From the NCBI GenBank assembly GCA_019241495.1, contig JAFAWZ010000048.1, positions 1 to 11,884 of the forward strand: a stretch of DNA of 11,884 nucleotides, given 5' to 3'. A model generated the notes under the pieces. It ran no database searches, had not been told where the DNA came from, and saw only the letters and a list, made by a program, of their open reading frames with translations. Positions 6,155-11,884 of this stretch are shown in pieces. The number at the start of each line of letters is the position of its first letter. Position 1 is the stretch's first letter. The position numbers and the translations under genes were made by a program. The stretch is from Acidimicrobiales bacterium (lineage in GTDB: Bacteria > Actinomycetota > Acidimicrobiia > Acidimicrobiales > Palsa-688).

Positions 6155-6306
6155 GTGGACGGATCGAGGTCAACGAAATGTCAACGTTAGCTCGGCGCAG
6201 GTCCCAATCGACACGTGCCTCAAACATGGCTGGGTCCGTCGGGATGTCCAGCTGACCCACCTACCCCTTTTAAATTTCAGCCCTGTAATTCTTAGGCAGG
6301 AGCAAA

Positions 6307-6393
6307 AACCTTAAAAGTCCTGGTCAAGGGTAGTGTCCAGCCTGTAGAGACACTTGCAAGTCTCTTTAAAACCAGTCCTCAGAACTAAAGGTT
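6307..6393. repeat. Nested inverted repeats upstream of the Fic gene
   Basis: Three inverted pairs nest around one centre: AACCTT (6307-6312) with AAGGTT (6388-6393), CTGGT (6320-6324) with ACCAG (6371-6375), and AGAGAC (6346-6351) with GTCTCT (6360-6365) around an 8-base loop. Together they can fold an 87-nt stem with internal loops in DNA or RNA. It ends 8 bp before the proposed -10 of the Fic gene. It could be a small structured RNA, a protein-binding site or a mobile-element end; the sequence alone does not decide. Confidence 0.45.
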
Positions 6394-6400
6394 GGGCCAC

Positions 6401-6406
6401 TAAACT
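6401..6406 (+). promoter_or_regulatory. Possible -10 element of the Fic gene
   Basis: TAAACT fits TANNNT and ends 8 bp before the ATG at 6415, which has no ribosome-binding site. A leaderless or nearly leaderless message is likely. No good -35 is present. Confidence 0.35.
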
Positions 6407-6414
6407 TTAGAACT

Positions 6415-7590
6415 ATGGATCTGAACCGGTTCAAGGACAGCCCGATCGGATACTTGGTCGAGTTCTCCGGCACCGACCCGCGCACGCACAGAACATTCTC
6501 GCACAAGGCTTACGTTCCCAACCCTCTCCCCCTCGACCTCGAACTCCGACGGGGAACAGTGAACTCCCTGAGCGATGCCATGCTGGCACTAGGTCGGCTT
6601 GATCAAGCCCTCAGCTGGATCGCGAATCCTATGCTCTATATACGTCAGGCCGTCCGCCGGGAGGCCGTCAGCACCTCGGCTCTTGAGGGAACCTTCGCTG
6701 CGTTCGAAGACGTCCTAGGCGCGGATGTTCTTGAGACGGAGAAGTATGACCCAAACTTGCACGAGGTACTTAACTTCGTGCGTGCCGCCGAGCAGGCGTT
6801 AGCGTGGATCCAAGAGCGTCCAATAACGCGAGCACTGATCTCTGAACTTCAGAGGATCTTGGTACGCGGGACTGGGAGTGACGGACCAGAGGCGGGCCGG
6901 ATTAGGACTACACCGGTGCTCATCGGACCTAAGGGGTGCGCCGTGGAGGCAGCCCGGTTCATACCCCCCCTTCCAGGCCACTCACTGGCTATTGGAGTTC
7001 GAGAATGGGAGGAGTGGTGCGAGCGCGACGGTGACCTCCCGCTACTCGTTAAGGTCGCCATGGCCCACTACCAGTTCGAAACGCTTCATCCCTTCACGGA
7101 TGGCAATGGGCGAATAGGGCGGCTTGTTAGCCTTCTACAGCTTGTTCGCGCCGGAGCTCTTCGGTATCCGATGCTAAATATCTCGACCTGGCTCTACGAG
7201 CGGAGAGAAGAATACGTCGACCATCTCCTGACGATCAGCGAATCCGGAGACTTCAACCCCTGGATTCAGTTTTTCTGCAAGGCCGTTACTGACGAGGCTC
7301 GATCGGCAGTTGACCGCATCACAGCAGCGCAGGAATGGCGGGAGCGGCTTCTCGTCGAGATCAAGGACAAACGCATTAAATCTCTGACGGTTCATCAACT
7401 CGCTGATGGCTTGATTGGTCATCCGGTCGTGACTGCTACTTGGGTGCAGAACCATTACTCAGTGAGCTTTCCTACAGCGAGTTCGGCCATTGCGAAGCTA
7501 ACTGAACTTGGGTTCCTACGCGAGATGACAGGACGCAACTACGGTAGAACCTTCGCCGCAATGGACCTGCTCCGGATCTTTCAAGTCTGA
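6415..7590 (+). CDS. Fic-family protein AMP-transferase with self-inhibitory motif and winged-helix tail
   Basis: Fic enzymes transfer AMP from ATP to a hydroxyl side chain of a target protein. This 391-aa protein has the full catalytic motif HPFTDGNGRIGR (225-236), with His225 as base, Asp229 for the metal and Asn231-Arg236 for ATP. The target-docking flap is at RTTPVLIGP (164-172). TSALEG (87-92) matches the inhibitory helix T/SxxxEG, so it belongs to the class that holds itself inactive through an N-terminal glutamate and needs no separate antitoxin. A winged-helix-like end (about 310-391) could bind DNA or its own promoter. There is no signal peptide. GC content and codon ends are visibly lower than in flanking genes, which with the position next to tRNA genes suggests acquisition by transfer. 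It may act in stress, toxin-like or antiphage control; the target is unknown. Confidence 0.93.
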   Translation: MDLNRFKDSPIGYLVEFSGTDPRTHRTFSHKAYVPNPLPLDLELRRGTVNSLSDAMLALGRLDQALSWIANPMLYIRQAVRREAVSTSALEGTFAAFEDVLGADVLETEKYDPNLHEVLNFVRAAEQALAWIQERPITRALISELQRILVRGTGSDGPEAGRIRTTPVLIGPKGCAVEAARFIPPLPGHSLAIGVREWEEWCERDGDLPLLVKVAMAHYQFETLHPFTDGNGRIGRLVSLLQLVRAGALRYPMLNISTWLYERREEYVDHLLTISESGDFNPWIQFFCKAVTDEARSAVDRITAAQEWRERLLVEIKDKRIKSLTVHQLADGLIGHPVVTATWVQNHYSVSFPTASSAIAKLTELGFLREMTGRNYGRTFAAMDLLRIFQV

Positions 7591-7644
7591 TCCTTAGTTT
7601 ACTTCGGTGGCAAAGGTGGCTCGACCAGCCGAGGCCGCCCAGGG

Positions 7645-9870
7645 TCACCCGGTGGCCGGGTGCGTCGGGGTGGACCCGTCCGCGGCCAAGAGGTCGAACC
7701 CGTCGGGAGTGTTCAGGTAGCCCGGTCCGGTGCCCGGAGCATCGGTGGCCCCGTACTGCCAGACCAGGGCTCCCGTCGGTGGGTCGAAGGCGACCATGCG
7801 GTCCCGGTAGTCGTCGTTGGTCATGAACACGCCGGTAGGCAGGAGCTCGGTGAGCGAAGGCTGGTTCATGCGGCTCACACCCTGGGTCGGCTGAAGGCGG
7901 TAGAGGATCTGGCCTTCACGGTTGAACTCGTCTATGGCGCCCCCGGGGGATTGGGCGTAGTCGGAGACCAGGTACAGATCCGGTCCGAGCTGCTGGGGAT
8001 CCGAGGGGTAATGCATGTCCAGATGGGTCGCCCAGACCAGCTGACCAGCCTTGGTGTACTCGGAGATCCACTGTCCCTGTATCTCCGAGACAAGGTAGTT
8101 GCCGTTCGGGAGCGGTGTGTCACCATTCGGTTCGGCCAGGCCGGTGGGCGGCTGATGATTGCAGGCCCCCGTGCGGCCGATCTGCCCGGCAATGGTCTTG
8201 TCCGGGTTGATGAACAGAACGCGGCAGTTCCGGTCGTCGGCCACCGTGACCTCGCCGTCTTTGAGGACGTACGCGTCATCGGGCCAGCTGAGATAGCCGG
8301 GCGAGGATCCGGTCGTGCGCGGGTGGCCGTATTGCCAGAGGACCTGCCCAGACGGGAAGGCGATGATCACGATGGTGTGGTTCTCCTCCTGGTTGGAGAC
8401 GATCTCGGTCCCGTTCTTGGCAAAGAAGGCGTCGTCGGGAAAATAGAACCCGCCAGGAGGAGCGGCGGCGAAGACCGAGGGATAGGTCCAGCCGATCTGA
8501 TCGCCAGGCGACATCACCAGCAGCCGGTCGTTTCCCCGATCGGCGACCAGCAGCTTGTAGCCGAAATAGGGTGATCCCGCGCCGGCCGCTCCCGCCGAGC
8601 CGAAGAGCGAGTTCGGCCAGACCGTCTCCACCGTCGCCTGCGGTTGGCCATGGTTCTCTCCACCCACGATCCACCCCCGCCCGTAGGTGACCGCCGAGCC
8701 GGCGTAAGCGATGGGAGCAGGCAGTTTTCCCGCTCCGAGCGGACGCTTGGCCGAAACGTCCCACGCCCAGATTGCGTCAGTCGCAACGTCGGAAACCTTG
8801 GTCGTGACACCGGGGGAGGCGGCCGGGGCGTTGCCGACCCCCCCAGCCACATACAAATGGCCGGCTAGCTCGAAAGCGGAGGCGCCCGCGACCGGCTGGG
8901 TCAGGTCGCCAGCCATGGTGGCGCGCCCCGAGGTTGGATCGAACACCTGCACCGACGTGACAGCCGCGCCGTCCTGCGGTCCGCCCACCGCTTCTCCGCC
9001 GAACACGTAGATCTTCCCGCCCGACGCGGCCACGGCTCCATAGCGGACGGGGACTGGGAGATGACCGGCGACCGAGTAATGCAGGCCATCCTTGGTAGCC
9101 CAGATCTCCGAGTCCGCCGCAGTACCATCATACCCGCCGACGACATAGGTGACCCCTCCGACGCTGACCGCCGAATGGTCCGAGCGGGGGCGCGGGAGAC
9201 TCCCGCTCGTCGAAGCGGCGAACTGGGTCGGCGCATTGGAAGTGGTGGATGCGCCTGTAATCACGACTGGCGCGGTACCGGGAACCGATGGTGCGGAGGT
9301 AGACCCGGTGGCGGCGGAGTCCGGAGGCATCCATGTCGCCGGTGACGGCGCCGAGGTGCCCGTTCCAGGTGGAGCCGGGAACTGTTGTACGGCGGCAACA
9401 GTGGTCGGAGAGCCACCGCCGAAGACCTGGACCTGGCCTGCGACCGCGGCGCCGGCGCCGTCGTGAACGGCCGCCGCGAGGTGGCCTTCGACGGTCTTGT
9501 TACCGGTGGCTACGTCGAGCGAGAAGACCGTGGCCAGCGAGCTCTGAGCCGAGTTGAGGCCACCGATGACGAGCAGGCTGCCGCCCCCGCCGGGCAGCAC
9601 TACCTCCCGGGAGAGAGGCGCGGCGAGGCTCCAGGGCAACAGCCCCGCTTCGACGGCCGGTATCGGCTGAGCGGCTGCCGCCGCGGGAGGGTGCAACGGC
9701 TGCGAGCTGGGACGATGCTTGGGCCGCGTTCCCCCCGAGGGGACGACGAGGTAGACGATCGCACCTACCAGGGCGACGGCCGCAAGAACCCCGAGCCTCC
9801 GCATGCGATACATCGCCTTGGGGTCGGCGGAAGTGCGCGGGCGAGGTGCCGGTCCAGACGTGTTTGCCAT
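7645..9870 (-). CDS. Membrane-anchored double beta-propeller protein (Kelch plus NHL/PQQ/ASST-like)
   Basis: This 741-aa protein has a short basic cytosolic end, one hydrophobic helix (about 26-43: GVLAAVALVGAIVYLVV) with no signal-peptidase box, and then an external part. Residues 95-410 carry six Kelch-type blades, each marked by a Gly pair: VIGGLNS (101), VFGGG (149), VVGGYDG (243), VFGGEAVGG (289), VAGGVG (341) and IVGGENHG (401). A Ser/Thr/Pro/Ala-rich insert (165-222) separates blades two and three. Residues 436-725 form a second propeller with repeats such as LLVADRGNDRLLV, VTVADDRNCRVLF, YLVSEIQGQWISEY and GALVWQYG, reminiscent of NHL, PQQ and arylsulfotransferase-type propellers. The only cysteines, C549 and C570, could pair. 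Role unknown; surface sensing or binding is likelier than catalysis. It is divergent from the lipoprotein gene. Confidence 0.85.
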   Translation of the reverse strand: MANTSGPAPRPRTSADPKAMYRMRRLGVLAAVALVGAIVYLVVPSGGTRPKHRPSSQPLHPPAAAAAQPIPAVEAGLLPWSLAAPLSREVVLPGGGGSLLVIGGLNSAQSSLATVFSLDVATGNKTVEGHLAAAVHDGAGAAVAGQVQVFGGGSPTTVAAVQQFPAPPGTGTSAPSPATWMPPDSAATGSTSAPSVPGTAPVVITGASTTSNAPTQFAASTSGSLPRPRSDHSAVSVGGVTYVVGGYDGTAADSEIWATKDGLHYSVAGHLPVPVRYGAVAASGGKIYVFGGEAVGGPQDGAAVTSVQVFDPTSGRATMAGDLTQPVAGASAFELAGHLYVAGGVGNAPAASPGVTTKVSDVATDAIWAWDVSAKRPLGAGKLPAPIAYAGSAVTYGRGWIVGGENHGQPQATVETVWPNSLFGSAGAAGAGSPYFGYKLLVADRGNDRLLVMSPGDQIGWTYPSVFAAAPPGGFYFPDDAFFAKNGTEIVSNQEENHTIVIIAFPSGQVLWQYGHPRTTGSSPGYLSWPDDAYVLKDGEVTVADDRNCRVLFINPDKTIAGQIGRTGACNHQPPTGLAEPNGDTPLPNGNYLVSEIQGQWISEYTKAGQLVWATHLDMHYPSDPQQLGPDLYLVSDYAQSPGGAIDEFNREGQILYRLQPTQGVSRMNQPSLTELLPTGVFMTNDDYRDRMVAFDPPTGALVWQYGATDAPGTGPGYLNTPDGFDLLAADGSTPTHPATG

Positions 9871-9881
9871 CGACGGGAGCG

Positions 9882-9887
9882 AGCCTA
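9882..9887 (-). promoter_or_regulatory. Possible -10 of the propeller gene
   Basis: Read on the minus strand this is TAGGCT, 11 bp before the ATG at 9870. The start has no ribosome-binding site, so a very short leader is plausible. No -35 is recognisable in the GC-rich sequence upstream. Confidence 0.3.
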
Positions 9888-9943
9888 CGGGAGTGGGATG
9901 CCGGCGGGGGGAACTCTGGGCGGACTGGATGCGGGGGGGCCAT

Positions 9944-9949
9944 TAGGTT
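9944..9949 (+). promoter_or_regulatory. Possible -10 of the lipoprotein-ABC operon
   Basis: TAGGTT ends 6 bp before the GTG at 9956, the spacing expected for a leaderless message that begins with its start codon. No Shine-Dalgarno sequence and no clear -35 are present. Confidence 0.4.
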
Positions 9950-9955
9950 TTCGGT

Positions 9956-10837
9956 GTGCGCAACCCGGCTTGGCTCGTTGCTACGACAGCCCTGATCTGC
10001 CTGGGGGGATGCGGCTCGAGCGGCTCGTCCCGGACGGGCACCCAATCGACGGTCACCCTGGCCCCCCAGTCGCCCAGGGACCTGGACCAGGTCGTTTCAG
10101 CTGCCTCGCACACTCTCGCAACGACCAGCGGGGTCTCGGTTCAGCTCGAGTCGGCTTCCGTATTCGGTGCCACACCCAAGCCGGTCGGCGGCGCCGGCGC
10201 CTTCGACTTCACTTCCAGCAAAGGGAACCTGGAGCTGAACCAGCCGAGCGGACCGGAACGAATCATCTTCCTGGCTCAGTCCGTGTTCGTCGCCCAACCC
10301 AACTCCGGTGCGCTCCTACCCGCCGGGAAGGTCTGGATATCGGCCGGGCTGACCGAGAACTCGCTGGCCACGAACTTTCCCCAGTTCGTCACCCAGGTCG
10401 AGAGCCTGAACCCGGGGCTGACGCTCTCCGAGCTGGTATGGGGGGCGGTCTCGGCTGCGCCGGCCGCCACTTCGGGGGCTCCCGCGGCCAACACGTACGC
10501 GGTCGAAGTGGACTTGGCCAGGGCCCAGGCGAGGACGGCTGGGCCGTCGGCCGACGCGTTCCGCCGGGCCATCGGCTACCAGTTGACCGAGATGAGTGGG
10601 GCAACCGCGCCGAATCACATCACCGTCTATGTGAGCGTGGACAACCGCGAAAGGGTGGTCGCGTTGCGCAGCTCCCCGGCAGGTACCGGAGTGGGCACGG
10701 TCACCTTGCAGCTGTCCAGATTCGGGTTGCCCGTGCAGGTGAGCCAACCAGGGCGCGCCCAGGTCGCCGACATCTCGTCGCTGGCCCCTGGGGGCGAGCG
10801 AGAAAACGCGGGTGGAGGCGATTCGGATGGCGCATGA
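9956..10837 (+). CDS. LppX/LprG-like lipoprotein
   Basis: The N-terminus is a lipoprotein signal: basic MRNPAW, a hydrophobic stretch, and the lipobox LGGC with Cys19 to be lipidated, followed by a Gly/Ser-rich linker. The 293-aa protein should sit on the outer face of the membrane. The body fits the LppX/LprAFG (LolA-like) pattern: an N-terminal helix (SAASHTLATTSGVSVQLE), strands such as GAFDFTSSKGNLEL (80-93), a GKVWISAGL strand, a helix, and late strands ITVYVSVDNRERVVALR and VTLQLSRFG. In mycobacteria such proteins carry lipids or glycolipids in a central cavity. It overlaps the ABC ATPase gene by 11 nt, so it may be the substrate-binding or release partner of that exporter. The start is GTG, probably leaderless. 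Family assignment is by pattern only. Confidence 0.72.
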   Translation: MRNPAWLVATTALICLGGCGSSGSSRTGTQSTVTLAPQSPRDLDQVVSAASHTLATTSGVSVQLESASVFGATPKPVGGAGAFDFTSSKGNLELNQPSGPERIIFLAQSVFVAQPNSGALLPAGKVWISAGLTENSLATNFPQFVTQVESLNPGLTLSELVWGAVSAAPAATSGAPAANTYAVEVDLARAQARTAGPSADAFRRAIGYQLTEMSGATAPNHITVYVSVDNRERVVALRSSPAGTGVGTVTLQLSRFGLPVQVSQPGRAQVADISSLAPGGERENAGGGDSDGA

Positions 10838-11615
10838 CGCGACCGAGACGCACATCTCCCCGGTGGTGGCAGTGCATTCTTTGACCAAAGTGCTCGGCCG
10901 TGGTGTCGAGGCACTCCGCCACGTGGACCTGACCGTCCAGCGGGGCCGGGCCATGGGCCTCGCAGGCCCGAACGGGGCCGGCAAGTCCACCCTCCTGCGG
11001 ATTCTGCTCGGCCTGGTGAGGCCGACATCTGGACAGGTCGAGCTGTTCGGCGAGGCGGTCCGGCCCGGCATGGCCGCGCTGGCCCGGGTCGGTGCCCTAA
11101 TCGACGGTCCGGGATTCGTCCCTTACCTCACCGGCCGGCAGAACCTGCGGCTGACCGTCCGTACATCAGGTAAGAAGCTCGGCGACGGCGAGCTCGAAGA
11201 GGCCTTGGCGAGCAGCGGCCTCGGCTCCGCCCTGGATCGACCGTACCGGACCTACTCGCACGGTATGCGCTACCGCCTGGGTTTGGCCCAAGCGCTGATG
11301 GGCCACCCTGAGCTTCTCCTCCTCGACGAGCCGACGACGGGGCTCGACCCCGGCCATGCCGCCGAAGTCATCTCCCATGTCCGAAACGCGAGCGCGGCCG
11401 GGACGACCGTGATCCTCTCTAGCCACGAGCTGCCGCTGCTGGAGCAGCTGTGCACGGAGGTGACCGTGCTGCACCAAGGTCGAGTGGCTCTGGGCGGTGC
11501 GATCCAGGATCTCGTCCGATCGGCCGGGTCGCTGCACGGCGCGTATGTCGCGGCCCTCGAGCAACCGGAGCTCCGTTCGCCGGCCGGCGAACCGGCCCAG
11601 CCTGCGAAGCCGTGA
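10827..11615 (+). CDS. ABC transporter ATP-binding protein (BcrA/drug-export type)
   Basis: This is a 262-aa cytoplasmic ATPase that powers an ABC-2 exporter. It has Walker A GPNGAGKS (47-54), the BcrA-like stretch VGALIDGPGFVPYLTGRQNL (88-107) where other subfamilies have the Q-loop glutamine, the signature YSHGMRYRLGLAQAL (143-157) in place of LSGGQ, Walker B with catalytic Glu in LLLLDEP (163-169), a D-loop (GLDP) and the H-loop His200 (SSHEL). The C-terminal 25 residues are Pro/Ala-rich. I chose the ATG at 10827 because GGAGG (10814-10818) sits 8 nt upstream; an in-frame GTG at 10812 lacks such a site. It overlaps the lipoprotein gene by 11 nt and is followed by its permease. Relatives export peptides such as bacitracin, drugs or lipids; the cargo here is unknown. 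Confidence 0.95.
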   Translation: MAHDATETHISPVVAVHSLTKVLGRGVEALRHVDLTVQRGRAMGLAGPNGAGKSTLLRILLGLVRPTSGQVELFGEAVRPGMAALARVGALIDGPGFVPYLTGRQNLRLTVRTSGKKLGDGELEEALASSGLGSALDRPYRTYSHGMRYRLGLAQALMGHPELLLLDEPTTGLDPGHAAEVISHVRNASAAGTTVILSSHELPLLEQLCTEVTVLHQGRVALGGAIQDLVRSAGSLHGAYVAALEQPELRSPAGEPAQPAKP

Positions 11616-11640
11616 TCATCCCTGCGAAGCCGTGATCATC
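11601..11640 (+). repeat. Perfect 20-bp tandem duplication at the ATPase-permease junction
   Basis: CCTGCGAAGCCGTGATCATC occurs at 11601-11620 and again, without a mismatch, at 11621-11640. Each copy holds a GTGA. The first (11612-11615) contains the ATPase stop codon; the second (11632-11635) gives the permease start codon. A GTG start in the first copy would run only seven codons, to a TGA at 11633-11635. Confidence 0.95.
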
Positions 11641-11884
11641 ACAGAGTGGACCAAGCAATGGCGTAGGCGTCGAACGCTGATGCTCGTAGCCGCGACCGCG
11701 GCATTCCCGGTCGTAATGACCGTATCCCTTGTCGCCACAGGTTCCAGCCGGGTTGATCGAGTTGGTGACATCCCGCTCGTGATCGTCCCCGTCAGATCGG
11801 GCTTCTCTGTTCCGCTCATCGCACTGTCCAGCACCATGCGCTTCTTCCTGCCGTTGGCCGTCGCGGTCGTCGCGGGAGAAGCGG
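11632..11884 (+). CDS. ABC-2 type permease subunit (partial, cut by the window end)
   Basis: The frame opens with GTG at 11632 and runs off the right edge after 84 codons. The N-terminus EWTKQWRRRRT is basic and cytosolic. A first membrane helix follows (about residues 16-36: LMLVAATAAFPVVMTVSLVAT), then an external loop, and a second helix begins near FFLPLAVAVVAGE (71-83). The AGE at this place is where BcrB-like permeases have their conserved ExxxGT motif. It should form the membrane channel driven by the ATPase encoded 17 nt upstream. No ribosome-binding site precedes the start, which is odd for a gene that no longer overlaps its neighbour; the 20-bp duplication explains this. Confidence 0.8.
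   Translation, partial: MIITEWTKQWRRRRTLMLVAATAAFPVVMTVSLVATGSSRVDRVGDIPLVIVPVRSGFSVPLIALSSTMRFFLPLAVAVVAGEA

Larger units (their letters stand above)
6108..6414. other. Gene-free region between the tRNA genes and the Fic gene
   Basis: I see no gene in these 307 bp. Short open frames crossing from the tRNA genes are artefacts. Base composition changes near 6268: the left half is GC-rich like the genome, and the right half is AT-rich with stretches such as TTTTAAATTT and TTAAAA. Contents are a 6-bp hairpin (6139-6154), a doubled GTCAACG with 12-bp spacing around 6164-6182, the nested inverted repeats at 6307-6393, and a possible -10 at 6401. No integrase remnant and no repeat of the tRNA-Phe 3' end is seen. 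Confidence 0.6.

Noticed and set aside
5975..6190. Open frame of 71 codons across both tRNA genes
   Set aside because: It reads through two well-formed tRNA cloverleaves on the same strand, a familiar false gene.
6108..7644. Direct repeat of the tRNA-Phe 3' end as an attachment-site pair
   Set aside because: No copy of the tRNA 3' end was found downstream of the Fic gene; the short TCGACCA-like stretch near 7620 is too small to count.
7660..8574. Plus-strand open frame of 304 codons opposite the propeller gene
   Set aside because: Antisense shadow of a gene with clear propeller repeats; no ribosome-binding site and no recognisable domain.
9385..10884. Long plus-strand open frame of 499 codons
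   Set aside because: It crosses the antisense of the propeller gene, the intergenic promoter region and the lipoprotein gene in the wrong frame; Arg/Gly-rich composition and no domain. It is a GC-rich shadow.
1..11884. CRISPR array
   Set aside because: No regularly spaced repeats of suitable length; the 30-bp GGAC series has only three short cores without conserved repeat units.

Overview
The window is high-GC actinobacterial-type DNA: most genes end codons in G or C, GTG and TTG starts occur, several genes seem to be read from leaderless or nearly leaderless transcripts, and there is a lipobox lipoprotein and a BcrA-type ABC cassette. An uncultured Actinomycetota (perhaps Acidimicrobiia) is my guess; no marker gene here proves the lineage.

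Left part (1-5,900). After the tail of a plus-strand gene and a small coiled-coil protein of unknown function, five minus-strand genes lie head to tail with every junction overlapping (4, 8, 11 and 4 nt). In transcription order they are an NnrU/MddA-like membrane protein with degenerate methyltransferase motifs, a 437-aa protein with an HDxxH...E..AD metal-site-like pattern, a short-chain dehydrogenase, a GNAT acyltransferase and an E1/ThiF-like adenylating enzyme. A divergent XRE-type regulator sits at the head. The shared promoter region has GGAC-core elements exactly 30 bp apart plus one inverted copy. Carboxylate activation, acyl transfer, redox chemistry, a possible metalloenzyme and a membrane protein in one coupled unit suggest a dedicated small-molecule or peptide-modifying pathway. 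I do not recognise the product. This is the best candidate for an undescribed system.

Middle part (5,900-7,640). Adjacent tRNA-Asp and tRNA-Phe genes are followed by about 300 bp with no gene, AT-rich towards its end and holding nested inverted repeats, and then by a Fic-family AMP-transferase gene of lower GC than its surroundings. This looks like a cargo gene acquired at a tRNA locus; no integrase or clear attachment repeat is visible. The tRNA-Phe has an unusual A at position 54.

Right part (7,640-11,884). A large membrane-anchored double beta-propeller protein (Kelch repeats, then an NHL/PQQ/arylsulfotransferase-like propeller) is divergent from a plus-strand operon: an LppX/LprG-like lipoprotein, an ABC ATPase and the start of its ABC-2 permease, cut by the window end. 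A perfect 20-bp tandem duplication lies on the ATPase-permease junction and has apparently moved the permease start away from a former GTGA overlap.
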